Counted from the stretch's first letter, positions 23,001 through 30,916 are shown. The stretch is 64,000 nucleotides of DNA from Haliclona indistincta (GCA_964017065.1 OZ024783.1:15422902-15486901); one strand, 5' to 3'. The notes: generated by a model from the letters alone, not told the origin. Numbers and translations: made by a program.

Positions 23001-26000
23001 GTCGGTAATTTTTCTTTCTGGGACCTCCTGATATACAGCCTATTTTTGCCGAACTAGAGCATCCAAAAACGCAACAATTGGTCATGCACTATATTCGACT
23101 CTTTTAAGGCTAACCGATGAAAGTTGGTCAGCACTGAAGAAACGCACGTTTTCCACTGAACGCGGCCGCGCTGTACAAATCTATCCCTTCAGCCAATTGA
23201 TGCGTGTCACACGGCGTCATGATTTTGACGTCATTTCCGCAGTTTTGGGTCGATATTAGCCGCGAACATTCCATCACACCTTTCCCACGAAACTATCTAT
23301 ACCATACTAAGACTATTCTGACCAATCAGATTGCGTTATTTGAGGGATATAAGTAATAGTTATATCACCCCTACGAGGGAATTATCCGATTTACAGTCAC
23401 GAGCACGAGGGCACGAAGCGCCCGAGTGCGAGTGACTGTAAACGGATAATTCACGAGTATACGGGGTGATATAACTGATTTATTTCCGTTGCTTCCGGTG
23501 GCCACACCGTTGCTAAATGACGTCAGTAAAACCGCATGGCCACGAGGTAGCTGAGGTCATGGTAGGATCTGCTATGTAGTGTAGAGACAGCGAACGTAAG
23601 GAGAGCAAAGCAAAGTGTGGAAAACAGGAAAGAAACTACTTATCGTCGGGAAGTACGACTAGTTATATCCCTCAAATAGCGCAATCTGATTGGTCAGAAT
23701 AGTCTTAGTATGGCATAAGTGATTATTATGCCACGCAGTAGTCGTGTCATATTTAGGGTTGGCACGAAAACAAGATGGCAGATACACCAGACTGAAAACG
23801 AGTTACCGTATTTCCTCGAATAGAAGCCGCCTCCGAATAGATGCCGGTCCTATTTATAAGCCGGGGGTGTAACGGTAACATACAGTATTAGAGGCCGGGT
23901 CTTGAATTAACGCCGGGTCATGAACATTGTGGTACTGCCCACAGTCAATTGTCCACGTGTGCGCGTTCGTCTAGCCATCTCGAAGAGAAAAAGCTATAAC
24001 ACAACTTTGACAGATCGACAGATAGCTCTTCTCCAACACTAGGCGTCCAAGATACTTTGTAGATATGGTGCCCTCTTACTACGCTTCCTTTTCATATACG
24101 CTACGAAGAGCTACTCGCGATCGTCGACTAGCTGCCATTGTATTTTGTACGAAAAAATGGAAATCTACAAAGGCTTTGACAAACATTAAGTAATAAACGC
24201 TGGCCTCGATTAGAGGCCGGTCCTGTTTAGACGCCGGGGTAAAAACTTGCTGGAAGGAAATAGACGCCCGGGCTTCTATTCGAGGAAATACGGTAATCGA
24301 CTATTTCTCTTCTCTCGTAAAATCTCACTGTATTTTAATCACCTGGTGTTCATGCTGATGGGTAAGCACTTGCAATGAGTCCATTAAGTCCGTCAAGAAA
24401 ACATTTTGGTTGACAAAAACAATATGGCGTCTCCGTCAAGAGGCAACTTGAATTACGGCACGCTCGTATCTTCGCCGCACGGGCGTTTCAAGCGATTCTA
24501 ACCGTCTGAGGCGTCTTAGACGATGTTGTCGATGCTAAAGAGACCTTTAGTAATAGCAGAAACGAAGTCTAAGCTGGTAAACCAAAGTTCACGTGGCACC
24601 CGTTTGTTCATCTTCTTTCTTCTTCTTCTTCTTCTTCTTCTTCTTCTTCTTCTTCTTCTTCTTCTTCTTCTTCTTCTTCTTCTCCTCCTCCTCCTCCTCC
24701 TTCTCCTCCTCCTCCTCCTCCTCCTCCTCCTCCTCCTCCTCCTCCTCCTCCTCCTCCTCCTCCTCCTCCTCCTCCTCCTCCTCCTCCTCCTCCTCCTCCT
24801 CCTCCTCCTCCTCCTCCTCCTCCTCCTCCTCCTCCAGTCTTCTTCCCAGTCTTCTCCAGCTCACTCGCCACGGCGCTAGGCTTGCTGCAGCAAGCCTAGC
24901 ACCGTGGCGAGTGAGCTATTTAAGACAGAACCTATACAGAAACTACACTAGTCGTTGTGAGCAGTGCACCTGATATCTATTTAAGCCTAAAACACTAGCA
25001 GAAGCGAGTATTTCCAGGAAAACGTCGATTTTTGGTCCATATCAGACTCCATTCCATGCATTTTGCTTGAACTCTGTTACTAGGTTACGCCTATTCACGC
25101 ACGCCCTATGTAATTATTCTAATACAAGCGCACTTTGGTTCAAATTGCTTGGAACGCGACTTACGCGAGTGCTGCTGCCACTAGCAGCATTCACAGCAGA
25201 CAATGAGTAAATCTTCACTGGTACACTAGATTTGCCTGTTCAGGCTTGTAAGAATGCTAAGATAAGCTTAGCTAATGTTGAGTGGTAAGCTTACGTATTG
25301 CATGCAGCGCAGATCGAGCCGGATCAAGTGCATGCCATGTACGTTAATTCAGTGGAATAGTTCACTTAAATTACACTTTATTAGCATAAGTGCCAACTAA
25401 GTCATTAATAAAATAATAAGAAAACTCTGTCCTCTGTTGGCCTTCACCTTGATGATGACTCATTGAGAATAGCGGTTGGGTTGCGGCTTGGTACTCCATT
25501 ATGTGGCCCTCATCAATGCTGTAACTGTGGTGAAGAGGTTGATATCACAGGCAGACATGGGTTGATCTGTAGTCACAGTAAAGGCAGACTTCCCAGGCAT
25601 GCTGCTCTGAATGACATTATCCACAGAGCTCTCTCTACTGCTAAAATTCCTTCTCGTCTAGAACCTTCGGGACTCTCAAGAATTGATGGAAAACGACCTG
25701 ATGGTGTCACAATCATGCCCTGGTCAGCTGGTAAGCCTCTGGTGTGGGACGCCACTTGCTCTGACACTTTTGCTACATCTTACAAGGCTGTTGCCTCTCA
25801 AGCAGCTGGGGAAGTGACTGCCAATGCAGAGGTCCGAAAAGAAGTGAAGTATGCAAACCTGTCACACAGTCATTCTTTCATTCCTTTATCGGTTGAATCG
25901 ACAGATGTTTTTGGACCACACACTTTTTCGTTTGTGAAAGATCTCGGACGAAGAATGACACGTCAGTCGGGGAACGTTAACGCAACATAATACCTTAAGC

Positions 26001-29000
26001 AGCGCCTATCAATGGCTATTCAGCAAGGAAATGCTATTTCTGTTTTAGTACTTGTAATTTTTTACCATTACCTGACTTTCTTTAGTCTTTGTGTTGTTTG
26101 TTTTTAGGTCCTTTTGTTTAGTTTATTACTTTTTGTTTTATTTTTGTCTTTTTCCTTCTATTTACATCTCAGTGTGTTTCTCCTCTGTAAATTAATTGTT
26201 TTGCTCTTAGTAAAAGTTTGTTTCTTATACAGGAATAATGTTTACTCTAAATAGTTTTTTTTTTATGCGAAAATGACTACTGTATCAGAATGCAAAAATA
26301 AATCTCCTAGAAAAAAAAATAAATAAAACATTTTAATAAAAATGCAAGAGATTTAGGGTTGGTACATGTGTTGAAAAAGTATGGAAACAAGATTGTGAAA
26401 AGTAGACAAGATTTGAAATAAAAAGGATTGTAACCGGCAATAGCAGTATAATGCTACCTCCCTAAATTAACTGCTTTCGATAGTTGTGGTTAATTTAGTA
26501 GGAAGTTAGCATTACACTGCTATTGTTACAATTCTCAAATCTTGTCTACTTTTCACAATCTTGTTTCCATACTTTTTCGACACATGTACTGTACCGTTCA
26601 CGAGTAAGTGTATTCAAACCCGCGGGCTAACCGCGCGTAACTCTGGGGTGCCCGCGGGTCCGTGAACGTGTACCCGCTGCCCGCACCACACTAACCCGCA
26701 GCCCTCATGCAGCCTTGCATGCACTCGCGCCCCGCTAGATAGCTAGGCAGACTCACGTTGTCGTTGTGTGACTTGCGCGAGCATATACAGTGCTCGCACG
26801 TATCCGCACCAGCGCGTGATGCACTCTGTATTCGCATCTACCCGCGGTTAATGATACACTGTTCCGCGGGCAAGACAAAATTACCCCAGGTTGCCTGCGA
26901 GTCTCCCGCGGGTGTTGGTCCACTTACTCGTGAACGGTACTGTACCAACCCTAAATCTCTTGCATTTTATTAAAATGTTTTTATTACTTGTTTTCTCAGT
27001 GACATGTGTAGCGTAAATAGCTTCATTGTGTTAATGATACGTGATGTATTACTTTTATTCTTGATGTGTAGGTGTTGTGAAGAGAGGTATTATACAGCAA
27101 CACATTCAGCAGCAGGGTAGTGTACCAGTACGATCACTCAAGGGTTTCATGATCGGACCATCTCGTGTCGGTAAAACCACAGCACGACGTCGTCTCACTC
27201 ACGAGATTGTTCACATATCACCAGACGAGATTGTACCCAGTACCGGTATAGACGCTCCAATAACTGTCCAGTTGTATCGTGACATTGACCGATCATCAGT
27301 GCTCTTGTCTGAGGGAGAGTGGAGGAGCCAGGGACTGGAGGAACAGTGCCGTGCTTTGTGCAGCCGTATTCTAAACTTCCCTGCAGCACCCTCCAGCAGT
27401 AGGTCCACTACCAGACCATCCATTACTGCCAGCAGCTCACCTGGTCCTGCTGCCCTCATACAGGATTGGGACAATCTTACTCATCGCACACGAGATGAGC
27501 TAGTGGCTACCGCACTCACTAAATTAGTCAAAGATGAGGACTGGGAGACCATCCAGGAGTTTCTCAAGAATACAGATATCCTCTCTTTTCTTCACTTTAT
27601 CGATATTGGTGGCCAGCCAGAGTTTCACGAGATCCTACCTCTCCTATTACATGGCATGGCATTAAACCTGATTTTCTTCAACGTCACTCACGATCTAGAC
27701 TCCCCCTACACAGTAGTGTACAGAGCTGATAGGTCCAGTTCAATACAGTATGAGTCGGAGTACACTATCAGAGAGATCATCCAGCGTGCTCTTTGCAGCA
27801 TCACCTCACTCCAGACTAGTCCAGACCACAAGCCGGCAGCCATTCTCATTGGCACTCACCTTGACCAGACCTGTGAGGCAGCTGTTCTCTCTCTAGACCG
27901 CTCCATTCAGCAATCCTTCCAAGATGACTATTTCATGAGGAGAGATGTTCTGTGCTCAGTCAACAAGCCAGGAGAGGAGAGGAGATACATTCATCCACTC
28001 AACAACGTGAGTACAGACTCCAGCGATATTGAGGGTCTTCGTGAACTGATAACAAGAATAGTCCACGAGCGGTTTACTCCACAGCCGGTTCCAACAGGTG
28101 CGTTATTGCTCCATCTGATACTGCGCATGAGATTCGATCCATCTCCAGGATGGTGCTCTCTAGAAGAGTGTGTATTAATAGCTGAGCATTGTGGCATCTC
28201 CAGAGCAGACCTGAAAGGTGTACTCCAGTACCTGCATGACAAGTATGGCACTATCCTTTACTATGGTCGGTTAAAAAAGCTTGGCAAGCGTGTTATTGTG
28301 AATGTTAACCTGATTATGAAGCCGCCAGCAGAGCTGTTTGTGTCTGCTTTTGGAGCAGTGAGAGGGGAACCAGAGACAGCTAAACACATGCGACTCACAG
28401 GAGAGGTTTCTCATCGTCTGATGAACAAGGCATGCAGTGAATCCTCTACTGATGAGGCAAGAATCCCGACTGATGAGATTGTGGAGCTACTAGAGTCATG
28501 TTATATCCTCTACAAGAATGCTCGATCGGCTAGTGAAGAAGAGGTGTACTTCCTGCCATGCCTCCTCTACCCCGACCACAATGTGAAGATAGAGTCCAGC
28601 GACCCCAAGCTCCTCTCTGGTCTCCTGTATTCTCCTCTCCTCCTCATACCAGCTACTGGCTTTGTCCCTCTTGGCCAGTTCCAAGCCTCAGTCGTCAGAT
28701 TCTCTCAAGATAGGAATTGGAGATTAGATGAGCTTGATCGATTTAGGAATCGAATACGATTTTACTTTCACAATGACAAAGAGGAAGGATTGGTTCATGT
28801 TGAGATTCGTAGTCTAGTTAGCCATGTGGAGGTTCGTATTCTTACTGATGCCGTCATCAACCCACGCTTGATCCTGGAGTGTCGTCGCCAGCTGTGGACA
28901 ATGTTCTGTAAAGTTGGTTCACTCTATCCTCATACTCGAGATGCGCACTGGGACTTTGGGTTCTACTGTCCTCATGCTGTGCAGTTAGGTAGACACCCTC

Positions 29001-30244
29001 ATCCTGCACGCTGCCACTCAAAGAACAAGCCACAACACGTGATCTGTTCTATGCGAGATTGTCGAGGAGGACCAGTTGGTTTAGAGAACAAACACAAGTG
29101 CTGGTTCACTGTAAGTATGTAGCGTTGTTTAGTATTGTAGCGTACATGGTTTGTGTGTGTACAGGAGGTTACTGAGCTGAAGGATAGTCACACAGCAACT
29201 GATACACAGCTACCCACAGCTACTAGTGACCACTCTAGAACACTCAGTGAGTTACACCACACTGAGAGTTATTATGAAATTGTATTTGTTTTTAGACACT
29301 CCTCTCACAATGAAGCGTCTTGTCACAGCATGCAAGGAAGTTAGTGACTGGCACACACTCGGTATACAGCTGGGTCTCACCGCAGGCCAGCTGAATAACA
29401 TTCACGTGACCTACCATGCTCACGGAGTTGACAGACTCAAGACAGTAATGTTTAATGTTTGGTTAAAGAGATCTCCTAACGCATCTTGGACTGACCTGAT
29501 CACAGCTTTGAGAGCTATGGGAGAAGAGAGAGTTGCCAGTGATATTGAAGCAGAACACATACCAGGTAATACTGTACGTCAAAGTGGTTTATTTTGTCAA
29601 AACTCTACTGTCACACTTCGATGTGAACACACAATGTATCATACGGTATTGACACTTTTGGATACATGTAGTCATATTGCATACTGCAGAGTTTATTGTA
29701 TACAATATCTAGTTTGAGATGTTACTAAATTGAAGTATAATACTTTTACAAGCCCTTGTTACTGGTCTCATTCCAGTACAGGAACCAGTCCCCAATCAAG
29801 ACACAGTTGACAGTGATATTGAAAACACACATGATAGACACTCTCGAGATAACGCAGGTCAGTCGATTGAGATCAAACAGGTTGAATACAATCAAAGAAT
29901 GTTTAGTGAATACTGTAATATATCAGGTTATTATGTATTGCCGTGTGTGTTTTGTTGTTATAGATATCTCACATCATACAGTGGTGGATCCTGTCTTTAC
30001 TAGTTGCTGGCAGCAGATAACAAATATTCTTTGCAGCAAATACGTAGTGTTGGCTATTGTTATAGCTATTATTGCTGTCCTCTGTGTTATTCTATCAACA
30101 CACTGTAAGTATACTATCTATTGTTAGTACAGATCAGATACTTTAATGTGTGTGCACTGTATTTATACTACACCATTACATGCACTAATACTTCATTATT
30201 GTCACTGTCTATCACTATCTCTCCTCTCTACCATTGCAGTATGA
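5037..30244 (+). CDS. Ankyrin - Roc-COR GTPase - Death domain - transmembrane protein (ROCO family)
   Basis: Exons: 5037-5069, 6119-6223, 6829-6924, 7858-7956, 14704-14799, 15766-15864, 19982-20060, 27072-29110, 29165-29246, 29296-29565, 29777-29857, 29964-30104, 30240-30244. All introns are GT-AG with compatible phases. The total is 3,225 nt, i.e. 1,074 residues plus TGA. Order: ankyrin units (about residues 12-202), Roc GTPase with P-loop (231-239) and COR (about 203-882), Death domain (about 910-1000), acidic linker, one C-terminal membrane helix (about 1047-1070) with a very short tail. By family knowledge, ROCO GTPases dimerise through COR and Death domains recruit adaptors, so a membrane-tethered innate or death signalling role is inferred. 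The first exon (MSSLSQYQEKL) is the least certain: it was chosen because it gives an ATG, a GT donor and phase 0 into the first ankyrin exon. Confidence 0.8.
6119..6223 (+). CDS. Exon: ankyrin unit 1 of the ROCO gene
   Basis: Encodes NKELWSACYDGNVSEAKELL followed by DRGAHVNYHN, a classic N-terminal ankyrin repeat (LxxAcxxGn...LLxxGAxvN). Acceptor CACAG, donor GTGAGT, phase 0 at both ends. The upstream 1.05-kb intron (5070-6118) has no recognised gene. Confidence 0.85.
6829..6924 (+). CDS. Exon: ankyrin unit 2 of the ROCO gene
   Basis: Encodes a 32-residue unit starting YTPLHISSRN and ending VVDSRDK. Acceptor TATACAG, donor GTATGG, phase 0/0. It is the sister of the exon at 14704-14799: only a few residues differ (ISSRNV versus VSSVNG, DI versus DK). 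Confidence 0.88.
7858..7956 (+). CDS. Exon: ankyrin unit 3 of the ROCO gene
   Basis: Encodes YDETPLHHCAWHGHVAVARL then LVTAGAAIAATDE, a full 33-residue ankyrin repeat. Acceptor TATAG, donor GTGGGT, phase 0/0. Sister of 15766-15864. Confidence 0.9.
8323..9086 (+). CDS. Transposon-borne protein with P2X7 C-terminal-like zinc/cysteine domain
   Basis: Exons 8323-8537, 8593-8823 and 8867-9086 (666 nt, 221 residues; phases fit). The N-terminus is Ser/Asp/Glu-rich and disordered-looking. The C-terminal two thirds show the pattern of the intracellular P2X7 domain: WCLCNHCSSMPTPRECLCC, then CITEHPGF, YRYIAYRQLTRW, LPACAVSKIR and FPSNYYKGFQLPY. In P2X7 this Cys-based zinc domain sits after the channel; no channel helices exist here. 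An earlier GTG (8251) extends the frame, but 8323 is the first ATG. The last 67 bp overlap the transposase 3' end antisense. Function is unknown; an accessory role in transposition, or protein or nucleotide sensing, is speculation. Confidence 0.72.
9020..11080 (-). CDS. Kolobok-like transposase (multi-exon, N-terminus missing)
   Basis: Exons on the minus strand: 11080-10996, 10942-10771, 10720-10183, 10136-9952, 9910-9639, 9590-9419, 9365-9020. Together they make 1,770 nt, an open frame of 589 residues plus stop with all six introns of only about 45-60 nt. Features in order: an acidic Asp/Glu/Thr-rich segment, a zinc-knuckle-like CRKCGR ... CPLC, the catalytic-type GGDGRADSPGHSAKFGSY, YHMEKEGLVRAV, VTDRHTQIAKW, YDIWHMAK, NHLYWAAVSTPGG, then FAPKSTAFTYNGM and LATLHYNENSDR. 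These are the conserved blocks of Kolobok-type DDE transposases as I know them. A first exon, possibly with a THAP domain as in many relatives, would lie in the gap. Confidence 0.78.
11095..11294. other. Assembly gap (200 N)
   Basis: Exactly 200 undetermined bases, typical of a gap of arbitrary length. Left of it is the Kolobok-like element; right of it is unrelated GC-rich retroelement sequence. The true distance and missing content are unknown. Confidence 0.99.
11295..13130 (-). mobile_element. GC-rich DIRS-like retroelement remnant (gag region)
   Basis: Base composition rises sharply relative to neighbours. On the minus strand it carries a two-exon gag-like gene (next entry), preceded by a CG-rich leader (12951-13130). 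No reverse transcriptase or tyrosine recombinase is visible; these would lie downstream, i.e. in the gap or lost. The class is inferred from the zinc-finger pattern of the gag. Confidence 0.45.
11604..12951 (-). CDS. Gag-like protein with CCCH zinc finger (DIRS-type retroelement)
   Basis: The first exon runs from ATG 12951 to 12773 (Thr/Ala/Pro-rich, with SSSELNALVKTAVQEALAAA). A GTGGGT donor joins, in phase 1, an exon starting near 12543 after AAGCAG. That exon has a long Ala/Ser/Thr leader, a globular segment (VAQKIVAKEFVDLRELLPDN, then WCVCMLKLVAIQANDP), a Cys/His knuckle CRLCAESDHVAHEC, and a C-terminal CCCH-like cluster (CNSWNRGKCAYTPVCTYRHV, then CATCQ) typical of gags of DIRS/Ngaro-like elements. 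The frame is intact to the stop at 11604. Confidence 0.6.
13150..13680 (+). mobile_element. Element family C, copy 1 (3' terminal hairpin)
   Basis: Inverted homologue of 58503-59085. Contains a (GAA)n tract at 13287-13312 next to GATGAACAATTCGCGTGGGC, then AGCCGCCATCTTAATTCGAG and the terminal hairpin ATCATTGC-CTATCA-GCAATGAT at 13659-13680. Non-coding; the frames within it are low complexity. Confidence 0.72.
13780..14643 (+). mobile_element. Element family A, copy 1 (3' terminal hairpin)
   Basis: Matches 54448-55284, 63226-63790 and, reversed, 30961-31808. Starts CTTGTTTGT, carries a purine-rich (GGAA)n tract at 14366-14425, then GGCGAAATATCAGCGTTTGA and a terminal hairpin with TACC loop (14616-14637; stem imperfect here). 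It lies in the intron between ankyrin exons 3 and 4. Non-coding. Confidence 0.75.
14704..14799 (+). CDS. Exon: ankyrin unit 4 of the ROCO gene (duplicate of unit 2)
   Basis: Encodes YTPLHVSSVNGHSQVVDKLL and then SQPGIVVDSRDK. Flanking intron sequence also matches that around 6829-6924, so exon and introns were duplicated together. The GHSQVV core fits the ankyrin consensus better here than in unit 2. Confidence 0.9.
15766..15864 (+). CDS. Exon: ankyrin unit 5 of the ROCO gene (duplicate of unit 3)
   Basis: Encodes FDRTPLHRCAWSGHVAVAQL then LVAAGAAIDATNK, close to the ankyrin consensus. Acceptor TATAG, donor GTGAGT, phase 0/0. Confidence 0.9.
15995..16125. repeat. Short inverted-repeat element with TTAATG ends
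   Basis: TTAATGTATGG at 16001 pairs with CCATACATTAA at 16110-16120, and TAACATTGGATTTGT pairs with ACAAATCCAATGTTA further in. A roughly 120-bp foldback in an intron of the ROCO gene. Confidence 0.6.
16301..17215. repeat. Large inverted repeat with GCGCTTTCT cluster
   Basis: The left arm (about 16305-16520) and right arm (about 16825-17025) are inverse: for example CTCTTGTCGCTCAAGAATAG versus TTATTGAGCGACAAGAGG, and AACTCGTGCTAG versus CTAGCACGAGTT. From 17025 to 17155 the motif GCGCTTTCT or its inverse recurs about nine times, forming several short hairpins. No gene. Confidence 0.6.
19523..19837. repeat. Cluster of identical 14-bp palindromes GCCTAAATTTAGGC
   Basis: Perfect copies start at 19523, 19547, 19617, 19637, 19677, 19697, 19760 and 19824. 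Degenerate copies sit at 19567, 19657 and 19717, on an exact 20-bp step from 19617 to 19717. It lies in the intron before the last ankyrin exon. The interval 17215-19440 has no recognised gene; open frames at 17609-17893 and 18236-18544 have no features I can name. Confidence 0.9.
19982..20060 (+). CDS. Exon: last, partial ankyrin unit before the Roc domain
   Basis: Encodes DGRTPLDWARASKKQDMINY then LEGLTD, the first part of an ankyrin repeat (DGxTPLdwA). It ends in phase 1 at GTCAGT, which joins the phase-1 acceptor at 27071 to make a Gly codon. Confidence 0.85.
21043..21127 (+). pseudogene. THAP domain N-terminal fragment
   Basis: ATG opens a frame MPTTFCVVNCNKHNSASSNV then RFYRFPKD, the start of a THAP C2CH zinc finger (Cys-x4-Cys, then F.FP.D). 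It is cut at about 21127 by the 3' part of element A, so the second half (Cys..His and the AVPTIF-like box) is lost. Confidence 0.72.
21128..21228 (+). mobile_element. Element A, 3'-end-only copy
   Basis: Only the last 100 bp of family A are present: GGCGAAATATCAGCGTTTGA up to the terminal hairpin GGGAGACAC-TACC-GTGTCTCCC (21203-21224). Both stem halves differ from copy 3 at the same paired position. Confidence 0.78.
21256..21553 (-). pseudogene. THAP domain exon, inverted copy lacking its start
   Basis: On the minus strand the frame has VVNCNKRHSASSNVRFYRFP, then KDLDRRQRWLALVSRRNRDG, VCSCHFISGEKSN and a PDYVPTVYP ending. This is the full Cys...Cys...Cys-x2-His set of a THAP finger, except that the first Cys and the start Met are missing because the copy breaks at about 21548. 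It ends in TGA at 21256-21258. A sequence-specific DNA-binding module of transposase origin. Confidence 0.72.
22186..22365. repeat. Near-perfect 180-bp palindrome
   Basis: ATAGACCCGCCTACCGTGCT on the left pairs with AGCACGGTAGGCGGGTCTAT on the right; the centre is GGCTTCGCC near 22270. GC-rich against AT-rich surroundings. No ORF. Probably a foldback MITE. Confidence 0.75.
23296..23716. mobile_element. MITE with about 55-bp terminal inverted repeats
   Basis: Left CCATACTAAGACTATTCTGA with CCAATCAGATTGCG is inverse to right CGCAATCTGATTGGTCAGAA with TAGTCTTAGTATGG. Inside, a second inverted pair (GTTATATCACCCC / GGGGTGATATAAC) makes a nested hairpin. No ORF. Confidence 0.72.
23803..24296. mobile_element. 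MITE with TTACCGTATTTCCTCGAATA termini
   Basis: Ends TTACCGTATTTCCTCGAATA (23803) and its inverse at 24277-24296, followed inward by GCCGG repeats (GATGCCGGTCC, GACGCCGGGG). Elements with an ACCGTATTT-CTCGAATA end are widespread in aquatic animal genomes. Non-coding. Confidence 0.72.
24616..24834. repeat. CTT then CTC triplet microsatellite
   Basis: About 22 CTT units run directly into about 50 CTC units, polypyrimidine on the plus strand. Such mirror-symmetric tracts can form triplex DNA. It lies within the ROCO gene's 7-kb intron. Confidence 0.95.
24858..24917. repeat. 60-bp near-perfect palindrome
   Basis: AGCTCACTCGCCACGG on the left and CCGTGGCGAGTGAGCT on the right, centre TTGCTGCAGCAA, with one mismatch. 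It sits directly at the end of the triplet tract. Confidence 0.85.
25425..26060 (+). pseudogene. 3' fragment of non-LTR retrotransposon: restriction-like endonuclease end
   Basis: 5'-truncated frame with the C-terminal part of an R2/NeSL-type polyprotein. It contains the zinc knuckle CCNCGEEVDITGRHGLIC (C-C-H-C spacing), then GRLPRHAALNDIIHRAL, DGKRPDGVTIMPW ... VWDATC (the RPD...D active-site pattern of restriction-like endonucleases) and RKEVKYANL. A TAA at 25988-25990 interrupts the frame just before a short conserved tail (AIQQGNAISVLVL), so the copy is dead. A T-rich tail follows to about 26300. It is inserted in the ROCO intron in the sense direction. Confidence 0.72.
26325..26985. mobile_element. 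Nested foldback element (three inverted-repeat layers)
   Basis: Outer arms: AAAACATTTTAATAAAAATG plus CAAGAGATTTAGGGTTGGTAC (left) versus the inverse at about 26940-26985. Second hairpin: ACATGTGTTGAAAAAGTATG with GAAACAAGATTGTG versus its inverse ending near 26587. Third: GTACCGTTCACGAGTAAGTG (26591) versus its inverse at about 26921-26940, enclosing a GC-rich CCCGCGGG-containing core. No ORF worth naming. Confidence 0.78.
27072..29110 (+). CDS. Exon: Roc GTPase and COR domains
   Basis: A single 2,039-nt exon. The Roc P-loop is GPSRVGKTT (codons near 27157-27183), the switch-II-like motif is DIGGQPEFHE near 27602 and the G4-type motif is GTHLDQ near 27855, with Thr where Asn/Lys is usual. 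Between the P-loop and switch II sits an unusual Ser/Thr/Pro-rich insert (PSSSRSTTRPSITASSSPGP). The COR region follows (for example LHLILRMRFDPSPGW and GRLKKLGKRVIVNVNLI). The exon ends in a His/Cys-rich segment (FYCPHAVQLGRHPHPARC ... HKCWF), as in other invertebrate ankyrin/Death ROCO proteins. It is intact, with donor GTAAGT. Kinase, LRR and WD40 parts of LRRK-type proteins are absent here. Confidence 0.92.
29296..29565 (+). CDS. Exon: Death domain
   Basis: Encodes about 90 residues with the Death-fold pattern: DWHTLGIQLGLTAGQLNNI, then an acidic/hydrophobic helix, VWLKRSPNASWTDLITALRA and a final helix ending AEHIP. The Trp of W..LG and the SWtdLi.AL helix are family hallmarks. Phases are 1/1. 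The flanking exons 29165-29246 and 29777-29857 are low-complexity, acidic and Thr-rich linkers. Death domains assemble homotypically, so this protein probably signals through another Death-domain partner. Confidence 0.9.
29964..30104 (+). CDS. Exon: C-terminal transmembrane segment
   Basis: Encodes a short ectodomain or linker with two Cys and then the helix YVVLAIVIAIIAVLCVILST. The following 5-nt exon (30240-30244) adds only Leu and the stop. A single helix at the extreme C-terminus suggests tail anchoring with the Death and Roc domains in the cytosol. This is inference. Confidence 0.82.
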
Positions 30245-30319
30245 TCAACTGACCTGACCTGTTTTCTCCTCAACATAGCCACCACTACCTTTTAGCTCCT
30301 GGTAAACCCTCAATAGCAC

Positions 30320-30916
30320 CAAGAGTTTATAATGAACAGAGAGTATCGCACTCCAATTGGTCCATCACGGAGACTCTCGGGAAAGTAACGTGACCAGCAC
30401 GCGAGCAAATGACGTCCGCAAATAATTAATTTTATAACGTGACGTAACAATGCATACTCTAATGCGGCTGGCATGCGTGGGCACGCTGAAGCAAGCTACG
30501 TATATTGAAGTCTGATGGAAGAGCTATTTGAAGAGTGTATTGGCGCTGAAATCTGATGTCCTTTCGTTACTGTGTATCCCACCCGAAAATTAAGCCAATC
30601 GCCATATTCTTTGTCTCCAGCAGTACTTAAAGCGTTAATGAAGCTGTCCACTGGTAAACTAGCTGGTCGTTTTGCCTGCGGAGTTCCATGAAACTCGTGA
30701 TCGCTTGCTGCTGCTCGCTTCATCGTCGTTGCTAAGGCTTGCACATGCAGGTCGCTGGGCGTGCCTAGCCTGCATGCATTACGTAGGCAAAATCGACAAG
30801 TATTGAACAACGTCAGAACACGTAATAGCGCTCGCGTGCTGGTCACGTTACTTTCCCGAGAGTCTCCGTGATGGACCAATTGGAGTGCGATACTCTCTGT
30901 TCATTATAAACTCTTG
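30320..30916. mobile_element. MITE with about 90-bp TIRs and 7-bp TSD
   Basis: CAAGAGTTTATAATGAACAG at 30320 is inverse to the right end at 30916, and homology runs about 88 bp inward. The flanks ATAGCAC (30313-30319) and ATAGCAC (30917-30923) are identical, giving a 7-bp target duplication. The open frame at 30496-30879 (minus) runs across one arm and looks fortuitous. It lies 75 bp after the ROCO stop codon. Confidence 0.82.

Larger units (their letters stand above)
24420..25045 (-). mobile_element. Diverged family C element with expanded triplet tracts
   Basis: The 3' side (CACTAGCAGAAGCGAGTATT, TTTTTGG) and the segment TTTGTTCATCTTCTTTC match copy 2 at 58503-59085. Between them a (CTT)n tract (about 24616-24680) and a (CTC)n tract (about 24681-24834) have expanded to over 200 bp, generating meaningless poly-Leu, -Ser, -Phe, -Glu and -Gly frames. 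Confidence 0.5.

Noticed and set aside
24523..24973. Overlapping long frames rich in Leu, Ser, Phe, Glu or Gly on both strands
   Set aside because: They are translations of the CTT/CTC microsatellite in different frames, with no non-repetitive protein sequence.
30496..30879. 127-residue minus-strand open frame
   Set aside because: It runs into the terminal inverted repeat of a MITE, has no recognisable domain and lacks splice or start context.
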